Below are positions 8,977 through 18,545 of a DNA stretch of 64,000 nucleotides, in pieces. The position numbers and the translations under genes were made by a program. Source of the stretch: Pseudomonas reinekei (GTDB lineage: Bacteria > Pseudomonadota > Gammaproteobacteria > Pseudomonadales > Pseudomonadaceae); the NCBI RefSeq assembly GCF_001945365.1, contig NZ_MSTQ01000004.1, forward strand, positions 1-64,000, read 5' to 3'. Numbering within the stretch: the first letter of the stretch is position 1; each line of letters starts with the position of its first letter. The notes below the pieces were generated by a model. The model saw only the letters and a list, made by a program, of their open reading frames with translations, was not told the origin of the DNA and ran no database searches.

Positions 8977-10076
8977 ACGCGCCCCTGTCGTCCGGGCACA
9001 GCAGCCCATCACTGCCGATCATTCATTTGCTCAGCAGTGGCGGCTTCTATGGGGCCGAGCGGATGTTGCTCGACCACTGCCTGGCGACACCGGGGCAACA
9101 CCAGGTGCTGTTTCTCGATGCACCGTACGAGTTGCTGGCACGGTTTCGCGAGGCGGGGGTCGACTGTCGCGGTTGCACCGGGCTGGGGGCGTTGATCGCG
9201 CACTTGCGTGAGCGACGGGCCGAGCGGCCGCTGATCAACACACATAACTTCAAGGGTCTGTTGTTCGGCTGGGTGGGCGCGAGCTTGTTGCGCCTGCCGC
9301 TGGTGATCACGCAGCACGGCTTCACCCCGCGCAGTCGCAAGCAGAAGTTCTACACCTGGTTGAGCCTGCAACTGTGCCGGACCGCGTCGGTCAATCGCGT
9401 GGTCTGTGTCGCCGAAAGCATTGCCGCGCTGCACCGTCAGGCCAGCGTCAGTGCGCAGAAGCTGCAAGTGATCCCCAACGGGCTGCCGGCCGCCAACGAT
9501 CTGCAACCGCACAACGCACAACGGCCACGCTGGCTGGCCGGTTATGTCGGGCGGCTGAGCAGTGAAAAAGGCCCGGACCTGTTTCTCGACGCCTTGATTC
9601 CGCTGTGTCAGCAGCACCCGCAACTGGACGCCGTGATGCTCGGCGACGGCCCGGAACGGGACAGCCTGTTGGCGCGAATCAACGAGGCCGGTTTGCAGGA
9701 GCGCATCACGCTGCCGGGGTATCAGACCGACATGCGTGCGTGGTGGCGGCAACTCGACGCGCTGGTGATCAGCTCGCGCACCGAGGGCACGCCGATGATT
9801 CTGCTCGAAGCCATGCAGGCCGGGGTGCCGGTGGTGGCTTTTGGTGTCGGCGGGATTCCCGATGTGCTGGAGGATCGGCACAACGGCCTGTTGGCCACAC
9901 CTGCCGACAGCGCCGCCCTCGCCCGGCAGATCGGCACCCTGCTAAGTGACCGGGCGCTGGCGCACAAGCTGGTCGACAACGCACGACGCACACAACTGGA
10001 TCGCTACGACCTCAAGGCCCTGGCCGAACGCTGGTCGCAGCTTTATATCCGTACTGCACGGGAGGCACGCGCGTGA
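8973..10076 (+). CDS. Family 4 glycosyltransferase (GT-B fold), non-ATG start
   Basis: Retaining glycosyltransferase of about 367 residues, predicted to add a sugar to the lipid-linked repeat unit on the cytoplasmic face. The N-terminal strand IIHLLSSGGFYGAERMLLDH opens the acceptor domain. The donor domain has GYVGRLSSEKGPDLFLDAL and the acidic motif SSRTEGTPMILLEAM. No ATG lies far enough upstream to preserve the first beta strand. TTG at 8973 overlaps the preceding stop as TTGA and fits the coupling pattern; TTG at 8961 is the alternative. The acceptor and donor sugars are unknown. Confidence 0.85.
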   Translation: MNAPLSSGHSSPSLPIIHLLSSGGFYGAERMLLDHCLATPGQHQVLFLDAPYELLARFREAGVDCRGCTGLGALIAHLRERRAERPLINTHNFKGLLFGWVGASLLRLPLVITQHGFTPRSRKQKFYTWLSLQLCRTASVNRVVCVAESIAALHRQASVSAQKLQVIPNGLPAANDLQPHNAQRPRWLAGYVGRLSSEKGPDLFLDALIPLCQQHPQLDAVMLGDGPERDSLLARINEAGLQERITLPGYQTDMRAWWRQLDALVISSRTEGTPMILLEAMQAGVPVVAFGVGGIPDVLEDRHNGLLATPADSAALARQIGTLLSDRALAHKLVDNARRTQLDRYDLKALAERWSQLYIRTAREARA

Positions 10077-11440
10077 TTTTTCCGCTCTCGATCGTCAGTT
10101 TCCTCGGTCTGGTCTGCCTCGCTTTGCTGGCCAGCCCCTATCCCTTTCTGGCGCCGGGAGCGGTGTTGGGCCTGGTGGGCGTTGCCGTGCTGTTCCGCAA
10201 GCCCGCCTGGGGCCTGTTGGGCATTGCGGCGCTGGTGCCGCTCGAAGGGTTCTTCAAGGACAGCGCGCTGTCGGGCACCAAGCTGATCGGCGCGTCGCTG
10301 GCACTGATCCTGATGCTGCAACTGGCCTTGCATCAGATTCCATCCGAACGTTTGCGCAGCAACATCTGGCGCTTGCTGATCGGTTTCATGGTGTTTTATG
10401 TGCTGAGCATGCTGAACACCGATGACCTGGGCATGTCGCTGGGGCATCTGCGGGAGCTGAGCGTCGGGTTGATCCTGTTTGTGATCACGCTGTTGATCGG
10501 CCGTGAAATGAACCTGGACCTGTTCGCCCGGCTGGTCACCCTCAGCGTCACCCTCACCTGCGCGCTGGCAATGTTTTCCAGCAAGTATCAGGACCAGGGT
10601 CGCGCCGCCGGCCTGCTGGAAGACCCAAACGCCTTCGCCATGCTGATCGCATTTGCCGTGCCGCTGGCGCTGCTGCTGGTGATCCGCAGCCCGAACCTGT
10701 TGCATCGCCTGTTCTGGCTGGGCTGCTTTATCTTGCTGCTGGGCGGCATGACCAAGACCGAATCCCGTTCGGGCCTGGTGGTGTTGTTTCTCAGCCTGGT
10801 CATCGGCGCCTGGCACTACCGCGTACACCTGACACGCATTCGCCCGCGCCACCTGGGTTTTGCCATGCTCGGGCTGGTCATCGTGATTCCGTTGGCCATC
10901 TATGCGATGCCGGCGGGTTACGTGGCACGCATCCAGTCCTTGAGCATCCTCAGTTCCGGCGCCAAGGCGCAGGACGAATCCCTCGGCCGCCGCGCTTCGT
11001 ACATCGTCGTCGGCAGCCAGATGATCCGCGAAAATCCTTTGCTGGGTACCGGCCCCGGGACTTTCCCGCTGCACTACGCCACCACCGGTTACGCCAAGGC
11101 GTTTTCCGCCAACCGCAAAGTCGGCGACCTGTACCGCCGCGCTCACAATACCTATCTGGAGATCTTCAGTGAACTGGGGGTTCCCGCCGGGCTGTTCTTC
11201 GTCGGCATGCTCGCCCTCGGGTTGTACAACCTGATGCGCGCCCGTCGAGCCTGGATGCAGCGCCGCAACTGGCAGCAGGCCGACCTGATGACGCACCTGG
11301 GCATGAGCTTTCTGTCGTTGACGCTGTTCTTGATGTTCCTCAGCGCACCGAACCAGAAGTACGTATGGATCATGCTCGCCCTGACCAGCGTCTTGCGTCT
11401 GAAAGCCGAAGAAAGCCCAATCCCGGAGGCCAAGGCATGA
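10073..11440 (+). CDS. O-antigen-polymerase/ligase-type membrane protein (Wzy-like)
   Basis: Hydrophobic 455-residue protein with about ten to twelve membrane segments and one larger periplasmic loop (about residues 300-370) containing GTGPGTFPLHYATTG and RRAHNTYLEIFSELG. This H-x-x-x-L/E loop signature is typical of the Wzy/WaaL PF04932 family. In this context, with a flippase and co-polymerase in the same operon, polymerase is the better call than O-antigen ligase. It starts with GTG, overlapping the previous stop by 4 nt (GTGA), and overlaps the following gene by ATGA. Confidence 0.85.
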   Translation: MIFPLSIVSFLGLVCLALLASPYPFLAPGAVLGLVGVAVLFRKPAWGLLGIAALVPLEGFFKDSALSGTKLIGASLALILMLQLALHQIPSERLRSNIWRLLIGFMVFYVLSMLNTDDLGMSLGHLRELSVGLILFVITLLIGREMNLDLFARLVTLSVTLTCALAMFSSKYQDQGRAAGLLEDPNAFAMLIAFAVPLALLLVIRSPNLLHRLFWLGCFILLLGGMTKTESRSGLVVLFLSLVIGAWHYRVHLTRIRPRHLGFAMLGLVIVIPLAIYAMPAGYVARIQSLSILSSGAKAQDESLGRRASYIVVGSQMIRENPLLGTGPGTFPLHYATTGYAKAFSANRKVGDLYRRAHNTYLEIFSELGVPAGLFFVGMLALGLYNLMRARRAWMQRRNWQQADLMTHLGMSFLSLTLFLMFLSAPNQKYVWIMLALTSVLRLKAEESPIPEAKA

Positions 11441-12405
11441 CCCGCATCAGTATCGTCATCCCGATGTACAACGAAGCCCGGCACATCGCCCGGACCCTGC
11501 TGGCAGCGCAACGCGCCGCCAATGTTGCCGGCCTGGAGTGCGAGTTGATCGTGGTCGACAACGGCTCACAGGATCAGGGCCCGGAGATTGCCCGCCAGTC
11601 CGGTGCGCAGGTACTGGTCGTGCCCGGCGTGCTGATCGGTGCCCTGCGCAACCGCGGCACCGAAGCCGCCACCGGCGAATGGCTGGCCTTCATCGATGCC
11701 GACATCGAAATGCCCGAAGACTGGCTCACCCATTTGCTGAAACTGGAAGAAGCCGGTGTCGCCGACGTGTTTGGCCTGGACTTGCACACCCCGGCGCAAG
11801 CGCCCTGGTACGCCACCGCCTGGCAACGGCGCACCTTGCGTCCCTCGCGCCACACCGTGCAGGCGGTGGACTGGCTGCCCAGCGCCAACCTGCTGATGCG
11901 CCGCTCATGGTTCGACAAGGTCGGCGGTTTCAACGAAACCCTGCGCACGGGTGAGGACAAGGACTTCACCTTGCGCCTGACTGCCAACGGCGCGCGGCTG
12001 ATGTCGATCAACGAAAACATCGCCCTGCACTGGGGCTACGAAATGAACTGGCGCGAGTGGATGGGCAAGGAAATGTGGCGCCAGGGCAGCCATCTGCAGT
12101 TACTGCGCACCCATGGCATGAGCCTGCGTCTGTTGCGCTTCCCGCTGCTGTCACTGGGTGCCTGGCTGCTGGACTTTTTGGCGATATCTGCGCTGCTGGA
12201 TGGTTTTCCTCACCATGCGTTGTTCATGGTGCTGCTAACCACTGTTCCAGCGCTGGTATTGAGCGTGCGCCAGACCGCCAAGCACCGAAACCCGTGCCTG
12301 ACCGTGCAACTGTGGGGTCTGCATTGGGTGCGCCTGCACCTGGCCGGTGCCGCGTTCCTACTCAGTCTGTGTCATTGGAATGCCAGGAGGCCCGCCCGTG
12401 GCTGA
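11437..12405 (+). CDS. Family 2 glycosyltransferase
   Basis: GT-A-fold transferase of 322 residues. It opens with ISIVIPMYNEARHIARTL, carries the nucleotide-binding VVDNGSQD and the metal-binding FIDADIEMP (DxD-like), and has a GEDKDFTLR motif in the ED position. One or two hydrophobic segments near residues 240-280 suggest membrane association. The start at 11437 is set by GGAGG 8 nt upstream and the ATGA overlap. It is predicted to extend the repeat unit; the donor sugar is unknown. Confidence 0.88.
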   Translation: MTRISIVIPMYNEARHIARTLLAAQRAANVAGLECELIVVDNGSQDQGPEIARQSGAQVLVVPGVLIGALRNRGTEAATGEWLAFIDADIEMPEDWLTHLLKLEEAGVADVFGLDLHTPAQAPWYATAWQRRTLRPSRHTVQAVDWLPSANLLMRRSWFDKVGGFNETLRTGEDKDFTLRLTANGARLMSINENIALHWGYEMNWREWMGKEMWRQGSHLQLLRTHGMSLRLLRFPLLSLGAWLLDFLAISALLDGFPHHALFMVLLTTVPALVLSVRQTAKHRNPCLTVQLWGLHWVRLHLAGAAFLLSLCHWNARRPARG

Positions 12406-13534
12406 ATTCATTTTCTGGTTGTGCCTGTTGCTGCCGGTCTACGCCTACGTCGGTTATCCGTTGCTGCTGACCTTGCTCGCGCCGTTCTTCGCCGCGCGCC
12501 GCCACGGCCCGGCGGCACCGATGGATGTGAGCATCGTCATTGCCGCGCACAACGAAGCGCGGCACATCGAAGAAAAACTGCGCACCGTGCTGGCCCAGGA
12601 CTATCAGGCGCGCTCGCTGCAAATCATCCTGGCCAGCGACGGTTCCACCGACGACACCGTGGCCTGCGCGCGCAAGGTCGTCGATCCGCGCATCACCGTG
12701 CTCGACCTGCCCCGCCAGGGCAAGGCCGCGACCCTCAATGCCGGTGCCGCGCTGAGCAGTGGTGAGATCCTGGTGTTCACCGACGCCGACAACCAATGGT
12801 CCCACGACACCCTGGGCCATTTGCTCGCACCATTGGCCGACCCTCAGGTGGGTGCCTGCGCTGGGCACATGCTGATCCCGGTGACCGGCAAGGGTCTGAG
12901 CATCGGCGACAGTCTGTATCGGCACTACGAAGGCTGGCTGCGCTACGTGGAAAACCGCACCGGTTGCATGGTGTCCGCCGACGGCGCCCTGCTCGCCCTG
13001 CGCCGCGAGTTGTTCCAGAACGTGCCGGCGGAGGTCAACGACGACTTCTTTATCAGCACCTGCGCGCCGGTGGCGTTCAAGCGGATTATCTACGTGCCAG
13101 AAGCCCGGGTGATCGACACCGGCGTCGATGAGGCCGACAAACAATTTCGCCGGCGCCAGCGGGTGACCGTGGGCGGTTTGCAGAGCCTGGCCCAGCGCCG
13201 CGAACTGCTAAATCCGCTGAAGCATGGCCTTTATGCGATTGCCTTGATCAGCCACAAATTGATCCGCCGCCTGGCGCCGATCCTGTTGCTGCCGCTGCTG
13301 CTGAGCAACTTCTGGCTGTGGGACGACCACGGTTTTTATCGCCTGAGCCTGATCGCGCAACTGCTCGGGTACTCGGCGGCCATCGCCGGTTTGCTCGACT
13401 CGCAACACCGCTTGCCCAAACCCTTTCGCCTCGCCGCGTTCCTCCTGGTGACCCTCGCCGGAATGAGCATGGGTCTGTGGCAGTTCCTGCGCGGTCAGCG
13501 TTATGCGCAATGGAACCCCGAGCAAAATCGATGA
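12398..13534 (+). CDS. Membrane family 2 glycosyltransferase (processive-like architecture), GTG start
   Basis: The 378-residue protein begins with a transmembrane segment (about 3-25), followed by the GT-A domain with VSIVIAAHNEARH, ASDGSTDDT, FTDADNQW, VNDDFFIS and a QFRRRQRV motif resembling the QxxRW box. C-terminal membrane segments lie at about 295-375. This arrangement resembles membrane GT2 enzymes such as those making cell-surface glucans or PNAG, although here it probably adds a single residue within a Wzy system. GTG 12398 follows GGAGG by 8 nt and overlaps the previous gene by 8 nt; ATG 12380 is a weaker alternative. Confidence 0.85.
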   Translation: MAEFIFWLCLLLPVYAYVGYPLLLTLLAPFFAARRHGPAAPMDVSIVIAAHNEARHIEEKLRTVLAQDYQARSLQIILASDGSTDDTVACARKVVDPRITVLDLPRQGKAATLNAGAALSSGEILVFTDADNQWSHDTLGHLLAPLADPQVGACAGHMLIPVTGKGLSIGDSLYRHYEGWLRYVENRTGCMVSADGALLALRRELFQNVPAEVNDDFFISTCAPVAFKRIIYVPEARVIDTGVDEADKQFRRRQRVTVGGLQSLAQRRELLNPLKHGLYAIALISHKLIRRLAPILLLPLLLSNFWLWDDHGFYRLSLIAQLLGYSAAIAGLLDSQHRLPKPFRLAAFLLVTLAGMSMGLWQFLRGQRYAQWNPEQNR

Positions 13535-13546
13535 GAGGCACCTGCC

Positions 13547-14548
13547 ATGGCGATCAAACAATTACTGAAGCGCACCAGCGGCTGGCTCTACCTCAATTCC
13601 TCGGTGGGGCGCCAGCAATTGCATGGCGCCGGAGTGATCCTGATGCTGCACCGGGTGCTGGCCAACGACGCCGCCGCCAACCTGCCGCATCGCAATGAAC
13701 TGTGCGTCGGACCCAAGGCTTTCGAGCACCTGCTGGCCTGGCTGAAAAAACACTTCGATTGCGTGCCGCTGATGGAAATCCTGCAACCGGGCAGTCTCAG
13801 GTCCGAGCGGCCAAAAGTGGCGCTGACCTTCGATGACGGCTGGCGCGATAACGCGGTGAACGCCTTCCCGCTTCTGCAGAAATACCAGGTGCCGGCGAGT
13901 ATCTTCCTGTCCACGGACTTCATCGGCAGCCGCCAGCGTTTCTGGTGGGAAAGCATCGGCGAAACCCTGTGGAACAGCCACGGTGAAAAGGCCCGCGCGC
14001 ACCTGATCGAATGCTTGCAGCAGATGGGTCGGCCATTGCCGGCACAGTGTGATGACCCGGATGTGCAACGGCGCAGCCTGGCATTGCTGCACTTTCTGCA
14101 GAACCTGAAAACCCTGTCGCCCCAGGACCTCAATCGGCTGACCGATGAGTGCCCGCAAGAGTCGTTGCCGCAAGCGCTGGACTGGCAACAGGTGCGTTCG
14201 CTGGAGGCCAGCGGCCTGATCCGTTTTGGACCCCATGGCGCCAGTCACGCGATCCTTACCGGCCTCGACGATCAAACCCTGGATGAAGAATTGAGCCGCA
14301 GTCGTCAGGCCCTGTTGAATGGCTGCAACCGGCCGTTGCCGGTCTACTGCTACCCCAACGGTGACAACGACGAACGGGTGCGGCAACACGTGGCCGACCA
14401 CGACTTCCCGTTTGCCCTGGGCACCGGCACCGGCATCTACCGCGGCGCCAACGATCCGCGGGCCCTGCCGCGTTTTGGCGTGAGCCAGCGCACCGCGCGC
14501 AATCCGGATCTGTTGTCCTGGCGCATCTACCGTGGGGCGCGCCCATGA
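13547..14548 (+). CDS. Polysaccharide deacetylase, NodB/CE4 family
   Basis: The 333-residue protein has the CE4 motif 1 VALTFDDGWRDN (about residues 95-106), which supplies the general base and a metal-binding Asp, and a second His-bearing motif FGPHGASHAILTG (about 226-238). A CYPNGDNDERV motif lies near residue 270. It is predicted to remove N- or O-acetyl groups from the polysaccharide or its lipid-linked precursor. No cleavable signal peptide is evident, so action at the cytoplasmic repeat unit is possible. It sits 12 nt after the GT2 gene and overlaps the flippase gene by ATGA. Confidence 0.85.
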   Translation: MAIKQLLKRTSGWLYLNSSVGRQQLHGAGVILMLHRVLANDAAANLPHRNELCVGPKAFEHLLAWLKKHFDCVPLMEILQPGSLRSERPKVALTFDDGWRDNAVNAFPLLQKYQVPASIFLSTDFIGSRQRFWWESIGETLWNSHGEKARAHLIECLQQMGRPLPAQCDDPDVQRRSLALLHFLQNLKTLSPQDLNRLTDECPQESLPQALDWQQVRSLEASGLIRFGPHGASHAILTGLDDQTLDEELSRSRQALLNGCNRPLPVYCYPNGDNDERVRQHVADHDFPFALGTGTGIYRGANDPRALPRFGVSQRTARNPDLLSWRIYRGARP

Positions 14549-15849
14549 GTCGCAGCCATTACCTCAAGCACCTGGCGCTGAGCATGGGCACCAAGCTGGC
14601 GATGATCAGCCTGCGCTTGCTGCGTAACGTGCTGTTGGCGCGGATTCTCGGGCCCAGTGAACGCGGCCTGTTCGCGTTGCTCAGCACCCTGCCGGACCTG
14701 ATCAGCGCCGCCACCAGTGGCGGGCTGAATTCGGCGGTGGGTTACCAGGCGGCCAAGCAACGGCCGATGGGCCTGTTGCTCAGTCAGGTGTTGGTGTTCG
14801 GCTGTTTGCTCGCGGGGTTGTTGACCTTGCTGGTGGTGGCGCTGACCCGTGAATTCGGCAGCGAACTGGACATCACCACGCAGCTCGGCCTGCTGGCCTG
14901 GCTGTTGTTGCTGGCGGTACCGCTGACCGTGCTCAAGAGCGGGCTGCTGACATTGCACAACGCCTCGGGCGGCGTGGTGGCGTTCAACGCCCTGCGCCTG
15001 ATCGAGTCGCTGGCACCGCTGCTGCTGTTCCTGGGGTTATTCTGGATGTGGAAAAGCGCCGCGCTGGAAGCTGCGCTGATCAGTTGGCTGGCGGGCATCA
15101 GCCTGGTGGTGCTGGTCGGTTGGGTCTGGCTCAAGCGTAATCAACCGCTGAGCCTGCAATGGGACCGCGCCAGTCAGAACGAATTGCTGCGTTTCAGCGC
15201 GCGCAGCCATCCGGACCTGCTGTTCCAGCAAGTGATCCTGCGTTCCGACTATCTGTTCATCGGCGCCCTGCTCGGCAGCACCGCGCTGGGTCATTACGCC
15301 ATGGCCAGCGCCGCCGCGGAGTTGCTGCTGATCGTCCCGGAAGCGGTGACCACGCCGTTGATGAAACGTTTGCTGCAACAAGAAGAAGGCATCGAAAAAG
15401 TCACGCCACTGGCCCTGCGCCTGACCGCCACGGTGATGCTCGGCGCGTGCCTGACCATGGCGGTGATCGGCGAATGGCTGATCGTCACGCTGTTCGGTGT
15501 CGCCTATCAGCCCGCGTATCCGGCCTTGCTCGCGCTGCTGCCGGGGCTGCTCGGTTTGTGCTACGCGAGCATCCTGCGCCTGGATTTACTGGGCAAGGAT
15601 CGTCCCGGTTCGATTTCGCTGCTGATGGGCCTCGGCGCCTTGCTCAACCTGGCGCTGAACCTGTTACTGATTCCCGCCTACGGCATCGTCGGCGCGGCCG
15701 CCGCTTCGTCCATCGCGTACCTGGCGGTGACCGTCGCATTGCTGGTGATGTATTGCCGCCTGAGCCATGTGCCGCTGTGGCAAACCCTGATCATCCTGCC
15801 CAGCGACGTGGCACCGATGCTGCAAATCCTGCAACGGAAATCGGCATGA
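14545..15849 (+). CDS. Wzx-type lipid-linked oligosaccharide flippase
   Basis: The 434-residue polytopic protein of the MOP/polysaccharide-synthase superfamily has about twelve predicted membrane segments. It opens with MSRSHYLKHLALSMGTKLAM and ILGPSERGLFALLSTLPDL, which matches the N-terminal region of PST-family flippases. It translocates undecaprenyl-diphosphate-linked repeat units to the periplasm for polymerisation. It is coupled to the deacetylase upstream and the hydrolase-like gene downstream by 4-nt overlaps. The C-terminus (after about residue 415) is short. Confidence 0.87.
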   Translation: MSRSHYLKHLALSMGTKLAMISLRLLRNVLLARILGPSERGLFALLSTLPDLISAATSGGLNSAVGYQAAKQRPMGLLLSQVLVFGCLLAGLLTLLVVALTREFGSELDITTQLGLLAWLLLLAVPLTVLKSGLLTLHNASGGVVAFNALRLIESLAPLLLFLGLFWMWKSAALEAALISWLAGISLVVLVGWVWLKRNQPLSLQWDRASQNELLRFSARSHPDLLFQQVILRSDYLFIGALLGSTALGHYAMASAAAELLLIVPEAVTTPLMKRLLQQEEGIEKVTPLALRLTATVMLGACLTMAVIGEWLIVTLFGVAYQPAYPALLALLPGLLGLCYASILRLDLLGKDRPGSISLLMGLGALLNLALNLLLIPAYGIVGAAAASSIAYLAVTVALLVMYCRLSHVPLWQTLIILPSDVAPMLQILQRKSA

Positions 15850-17765
15850 AATATTTTGCCCTGATGGTGGGTCTGGGTCTGTCGCTCGACGCTTATGCCG
15901 GGCCGATGCGCTGGGCCGACATTCGTGACGGCAGCCTGTATCTGCAAGCGGATCGCCCCGATAACGTGACCGTGCGCTGGGTGCCGGCGTGGCAGGCGGA
16001 TGCCAACGAAGAACACCTGTACCTGCTCGACGGCAAGGGCAAGTTGTCGGGCGAACGCAAGATTGCCGCCAGCGAAACCCGGGGCAGCCAGAGCTGGCCG
16101 CTGTTGCCGGGCGCCAGCCGTTATCAACTGGAGATTCCCGGCTACAGTTTTCGCCGCTACAAGGTCGAACATGACGAGCGCACGGTGGCGTTGTTCGCCC
16201 CGGCCAAGGTGCATTTCAGCGCGGAAACCCGCGACGGCGACGAGCTGTTTTTCAAGGTCGCCGCCGGTGAACACGCGGTACTGGCAGGCAAGTTCCACGG
16301 GGGTGTCGGCGCCCTGCAAGCGCAACGTATCGGCGATGGTCGGCACGTTTCGTTGGCGCTGAAACCGTACCGCGCTTACTGGCAATTCGATCAGGTCGCC
16401 TTGCCCGTAGCCGACACCGAGCAAGTCTGGCGCCTGCGCCTGCAAGGCAGCGGCAAGGCCGCGTTCTGGCTCGACGGCACGGCCAATTTGTTCGCGCAGA
16501 ATCCGCAACAGCTCAAGCCTCTGCGCGAGGACGAGGGTGAAACCCGCCTGACCTTGCACAAGGACGTCGTCGGCAACACACCAAAGCTGGGAATCGCCCT
16601 GCCCTACGTGATGCCGCCGCCTTCCAGTTACGCCGTGCTCGACGCCATCAAGCCCCAGGCCGGTGCCTATTACAGTTTCGTCGACATCACGGCAAAACAG
16701 CCGCATTACGAAGACGCGTTCCGTCGTTTGTATCAGGATCGCTTCGGCATCACCCATGACATCACCCTGCTCGCCGGCAGCCAGCGCCAGGCCGATCTGC
16801 GCGCCGACAGCACCAGCAATGCCGGGCTCGATGCCTGGCTTGCCGCGACCCGCGCCCTCGGCGGCAAAGGGACCCATTACATCGGTTTTGCCGACGAGCC
16901 AAACCTCAACTACGCCGACTACGCCAGCTACCAGCGCATTTTCACCAGCATGGCCCGGCAGGTGCGCAGCAACCCCGACAACGCCAGGGCCGGTGTGCGC
17001 ATCGCCATGCCGGCCAGTTCGCGGCTGGTCAACGGCCCGTTCGCCGACAACGCCGCGGACAAACGTGGCATCGACTGGGCCGCGCGCCTGTTGAAAGAAT
17101 CCGGCGATCAGATCGATGCCCTGGCCTGGCACGAGTGGATGATCCGCGATCTGCTGGCGACCCGGGTTTATCGCGACAGCGTACGCCGCGCCGCCGACCT
17201 CGTCGGCCTCGACGCCAACGGTCGACCACGCAAGGCATTGCTGCTGGACCAGACCAACCTGTCCAGCGGTTCAAGCCTGAGCCCTTACGATCAGGAAACC
17301 CACTTCACCTCGTTGTGGTGGGCCTCGGTGGTGATCAACGCGTCCCAGGACGGTTTGCTGGAAATGCTCAACTGGTTCCAGGCCGCCGACGAGCCCGAGT
17401 ACCCCAAGGGCATGTTGCGAATGCTCGGCGACGACCGTTTCGAACTGAAACCGGTCGCCCTCGCCCAGCAGTTCATCCAGCAGCATTGGCTGCATGCTGT
17501 GATGCGTCTGGAAAACAACGCGTTCGAGGTCGACGTGCTGGCCATGGCCGACGATCACAAACGCAGCCTGTTGGGGGTCAACAAAGGCTCGCGCGTGCAG
17601 CATGTCAGCGTCAATGGCGCGGCGTGCCCATTGGCCAACGGCTCATTGCGTTACTTCGGCGCGGACAACCGCAGCCGTGACGCACCTTTCACGTGCACCG
17701 ACGGTCGCGTGCGCTTCAAGCTGCCAGGGCAAACCCTGTTCGCCCTGAGCTGGAGCGCTTCATGA
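15846..17765 (+). CDS. Exported glycoside-hydrolase-like protein (clan GH-A/GH39-like, PslG-type role)
   Basis: The 639-residue precursor begins MKYFALMVGLGLSLDAYAG, a plausible Sec signal. The N-terminal ~250 residues look beta-rich, and a TIM-barrel-like region follows. GFADEPNLNYADY resembles the strand-4 N/D-E-P motif carrying the acid/base Glu of clan A, and KALLLDQTNLS and DGLLEMLNWFQ lie further on. No clear strand-7 nucleophile Glu is obvious, so catalysis is unproven. By analogy with PslG in the Psl system, it may trim or release polymer in the periplasm. Start at 15846 overlaps the flippase stop by ATGA; upstream in-frame sequence to 15159 is a shadow of the flippase. Confidence 0.65.
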   Translation: MKYFALMVGLGLSLDAYAGPMRWADIRDGSLYLQADRPDNVTVRWVPAWQADANEEHLYLLDGKGKLSGERKIAASETRGSQSWPLLPGASRYQLEIPGYSFRRYKVEHDERTVALFAPAKVHFSAETRDGDELFFKVAAGEHAVLAGKFHGGVGALQAQRIGDGRHVSLALKPYRAYWQFDQVALPVADTEQVWRLRLQGSGKAAFWLDGTANLFAQNPQQLKPLREDEGETRLTLHKDVVGNTPKLGIALPYVMPPPSSYAVLDAIKPQAGAYYSFVDITAKQPHYEDAFRRLYQDRFGITHDITLLAGSQRQADLRADSTSNAGLDAWLAATRALGGKGTHYIGFADEPNLNYADYASYQRIFTSMARQVRSNPDNARAGVRIAMPASSRLVNGPFADNAADKRGIDWAARLLKESGDQIDALAWHEWMIRDLLATRVYRDSVRRAADLVGLDANGRPRKALLLDQTNLSSGSSLSPYDQETHFTSLWWASVVINASQDGLLEMLNWFQAADEPEYPKGMLRMLGDDRFELKPVALAQQFIQQHWLHAVMRLENNAFEVDVLAMADDHKRSLLGVNKGSRVQHVSVNGAACPLANGSLRYFGADNRSRDAPFTCTDGRVRFKLPGQTLFALSWSAS

Positions 17766-17851
17766 CCGCCGCTCGACTGTTTGGCCGCGCAGGCATGCTG
17801 CCGCGCGCTGGTTTACTCCACTTGCGGGTCCACCCGACAGGAGCCAATAAC

Positions 17852-18541
17852 ATGAGTGCATTGCACAAGTTCAGCCAACACATCAAACAGAAAGGCCTGC
17901 GGGCCACTCTGAAAAAAACCTGGAAACACTACGTGTATTCCCACCAGGAACTGCTGTGGATGGAACGTGACCTGGTCAGTCCCATACCGCCGCATCGACT
18001 CAAGCCCTATCCGCCGCTGCAAGTGGTCGCCATCACCCCGGAAAACGCCGTGGCCTTCACCCGTTACTTCGGCGACCGCGTGGAAACCATGGCCGAACTG
18101 GCCCGCGAAGGTCACACCGGTCACATGCACCTGGACGAAAAAGGCGACGCGGTGGCATTCATCTGGGGTGCCGCACGCCACTACCACGACCGCCATTACT
18201 ACGGCTGCTGGTTCCCGGTCAAAGAAGGCGAGTTCTTCGAATTCGGTGGCGAACTGAGCCGCGGGTACTGGGGCACGTCGCTGTCGATGGACCTGCAAAC
18301 CGATCTGTGGAAAGCCATGCTCGCGCAAGGCTGCAACAAGGTGGTGGATGTGTGCGAGTGGCACAACGTCCCGGCGCTGAAACTGCACATACGCACGGGT
18401 TACGAGGAACAGGGACGCATCATGAATGTGTATGAATGGTTTGGTCGCTGGCGTTTTTTCCGTGAAACCCGCTACACCGGCTCGCGCCTGGATGCCTTGC
18501 GCAAACCGGAACGTTCACCTGCAACACCTTCGGTGGCCTGA
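17852..18541 (+). CDS. GNAT-like N-acetyltransferase, copy 1 of a local pair
   Basis: The 229-residue protein has a GNAT-like core, with ITPENAVAFTRYFGDR early and the C-terminal acetyl-CoA-site-like stretch NVPALKLHIRTGYEEQG. The substrate is unknown; amino-sugar or surface-glycan acetylation is an inference from context. ATG 17852 is preferred over 17762 because AGGAG lies 9 nt upstream and the paralogue at 20724 begins at the equivalent residue. The 17762 start would overlap the previous stop as ATGA but adds 30 residues absent from the paralogue. By eye the two copies are about 70% identical. Confidence 0.75.
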   Translation: MSALHKFSQHIKQKGLRATLKKTWKHYVYSHQELLWMERDLVSPIPPHRLKPYPPLQVVAITPENAVAFTRYFGDRVETMAELAREGHTGHMHLDEKGDAVAFIWGAARHYHDRHYYGCWFPVKEGEFFEFGGELSRGYWGTSLSMDLQTDLWKAMLAQGCNKVVDVCEWHNVPALKLHIRTGYEEQGRIMNVYEWFGRWRFFRETRYTGSRLDALRKPERSPATPSVA

Positions 18542-18545
18542 GCCT

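Noticed and set aside
15159..15845. Upstream extension of the glycoside-hydrolase-like gene
   Set aside because: It is an out-of-frame shadow of the flippase gene; the signal peptide at 15846 marks the real start.
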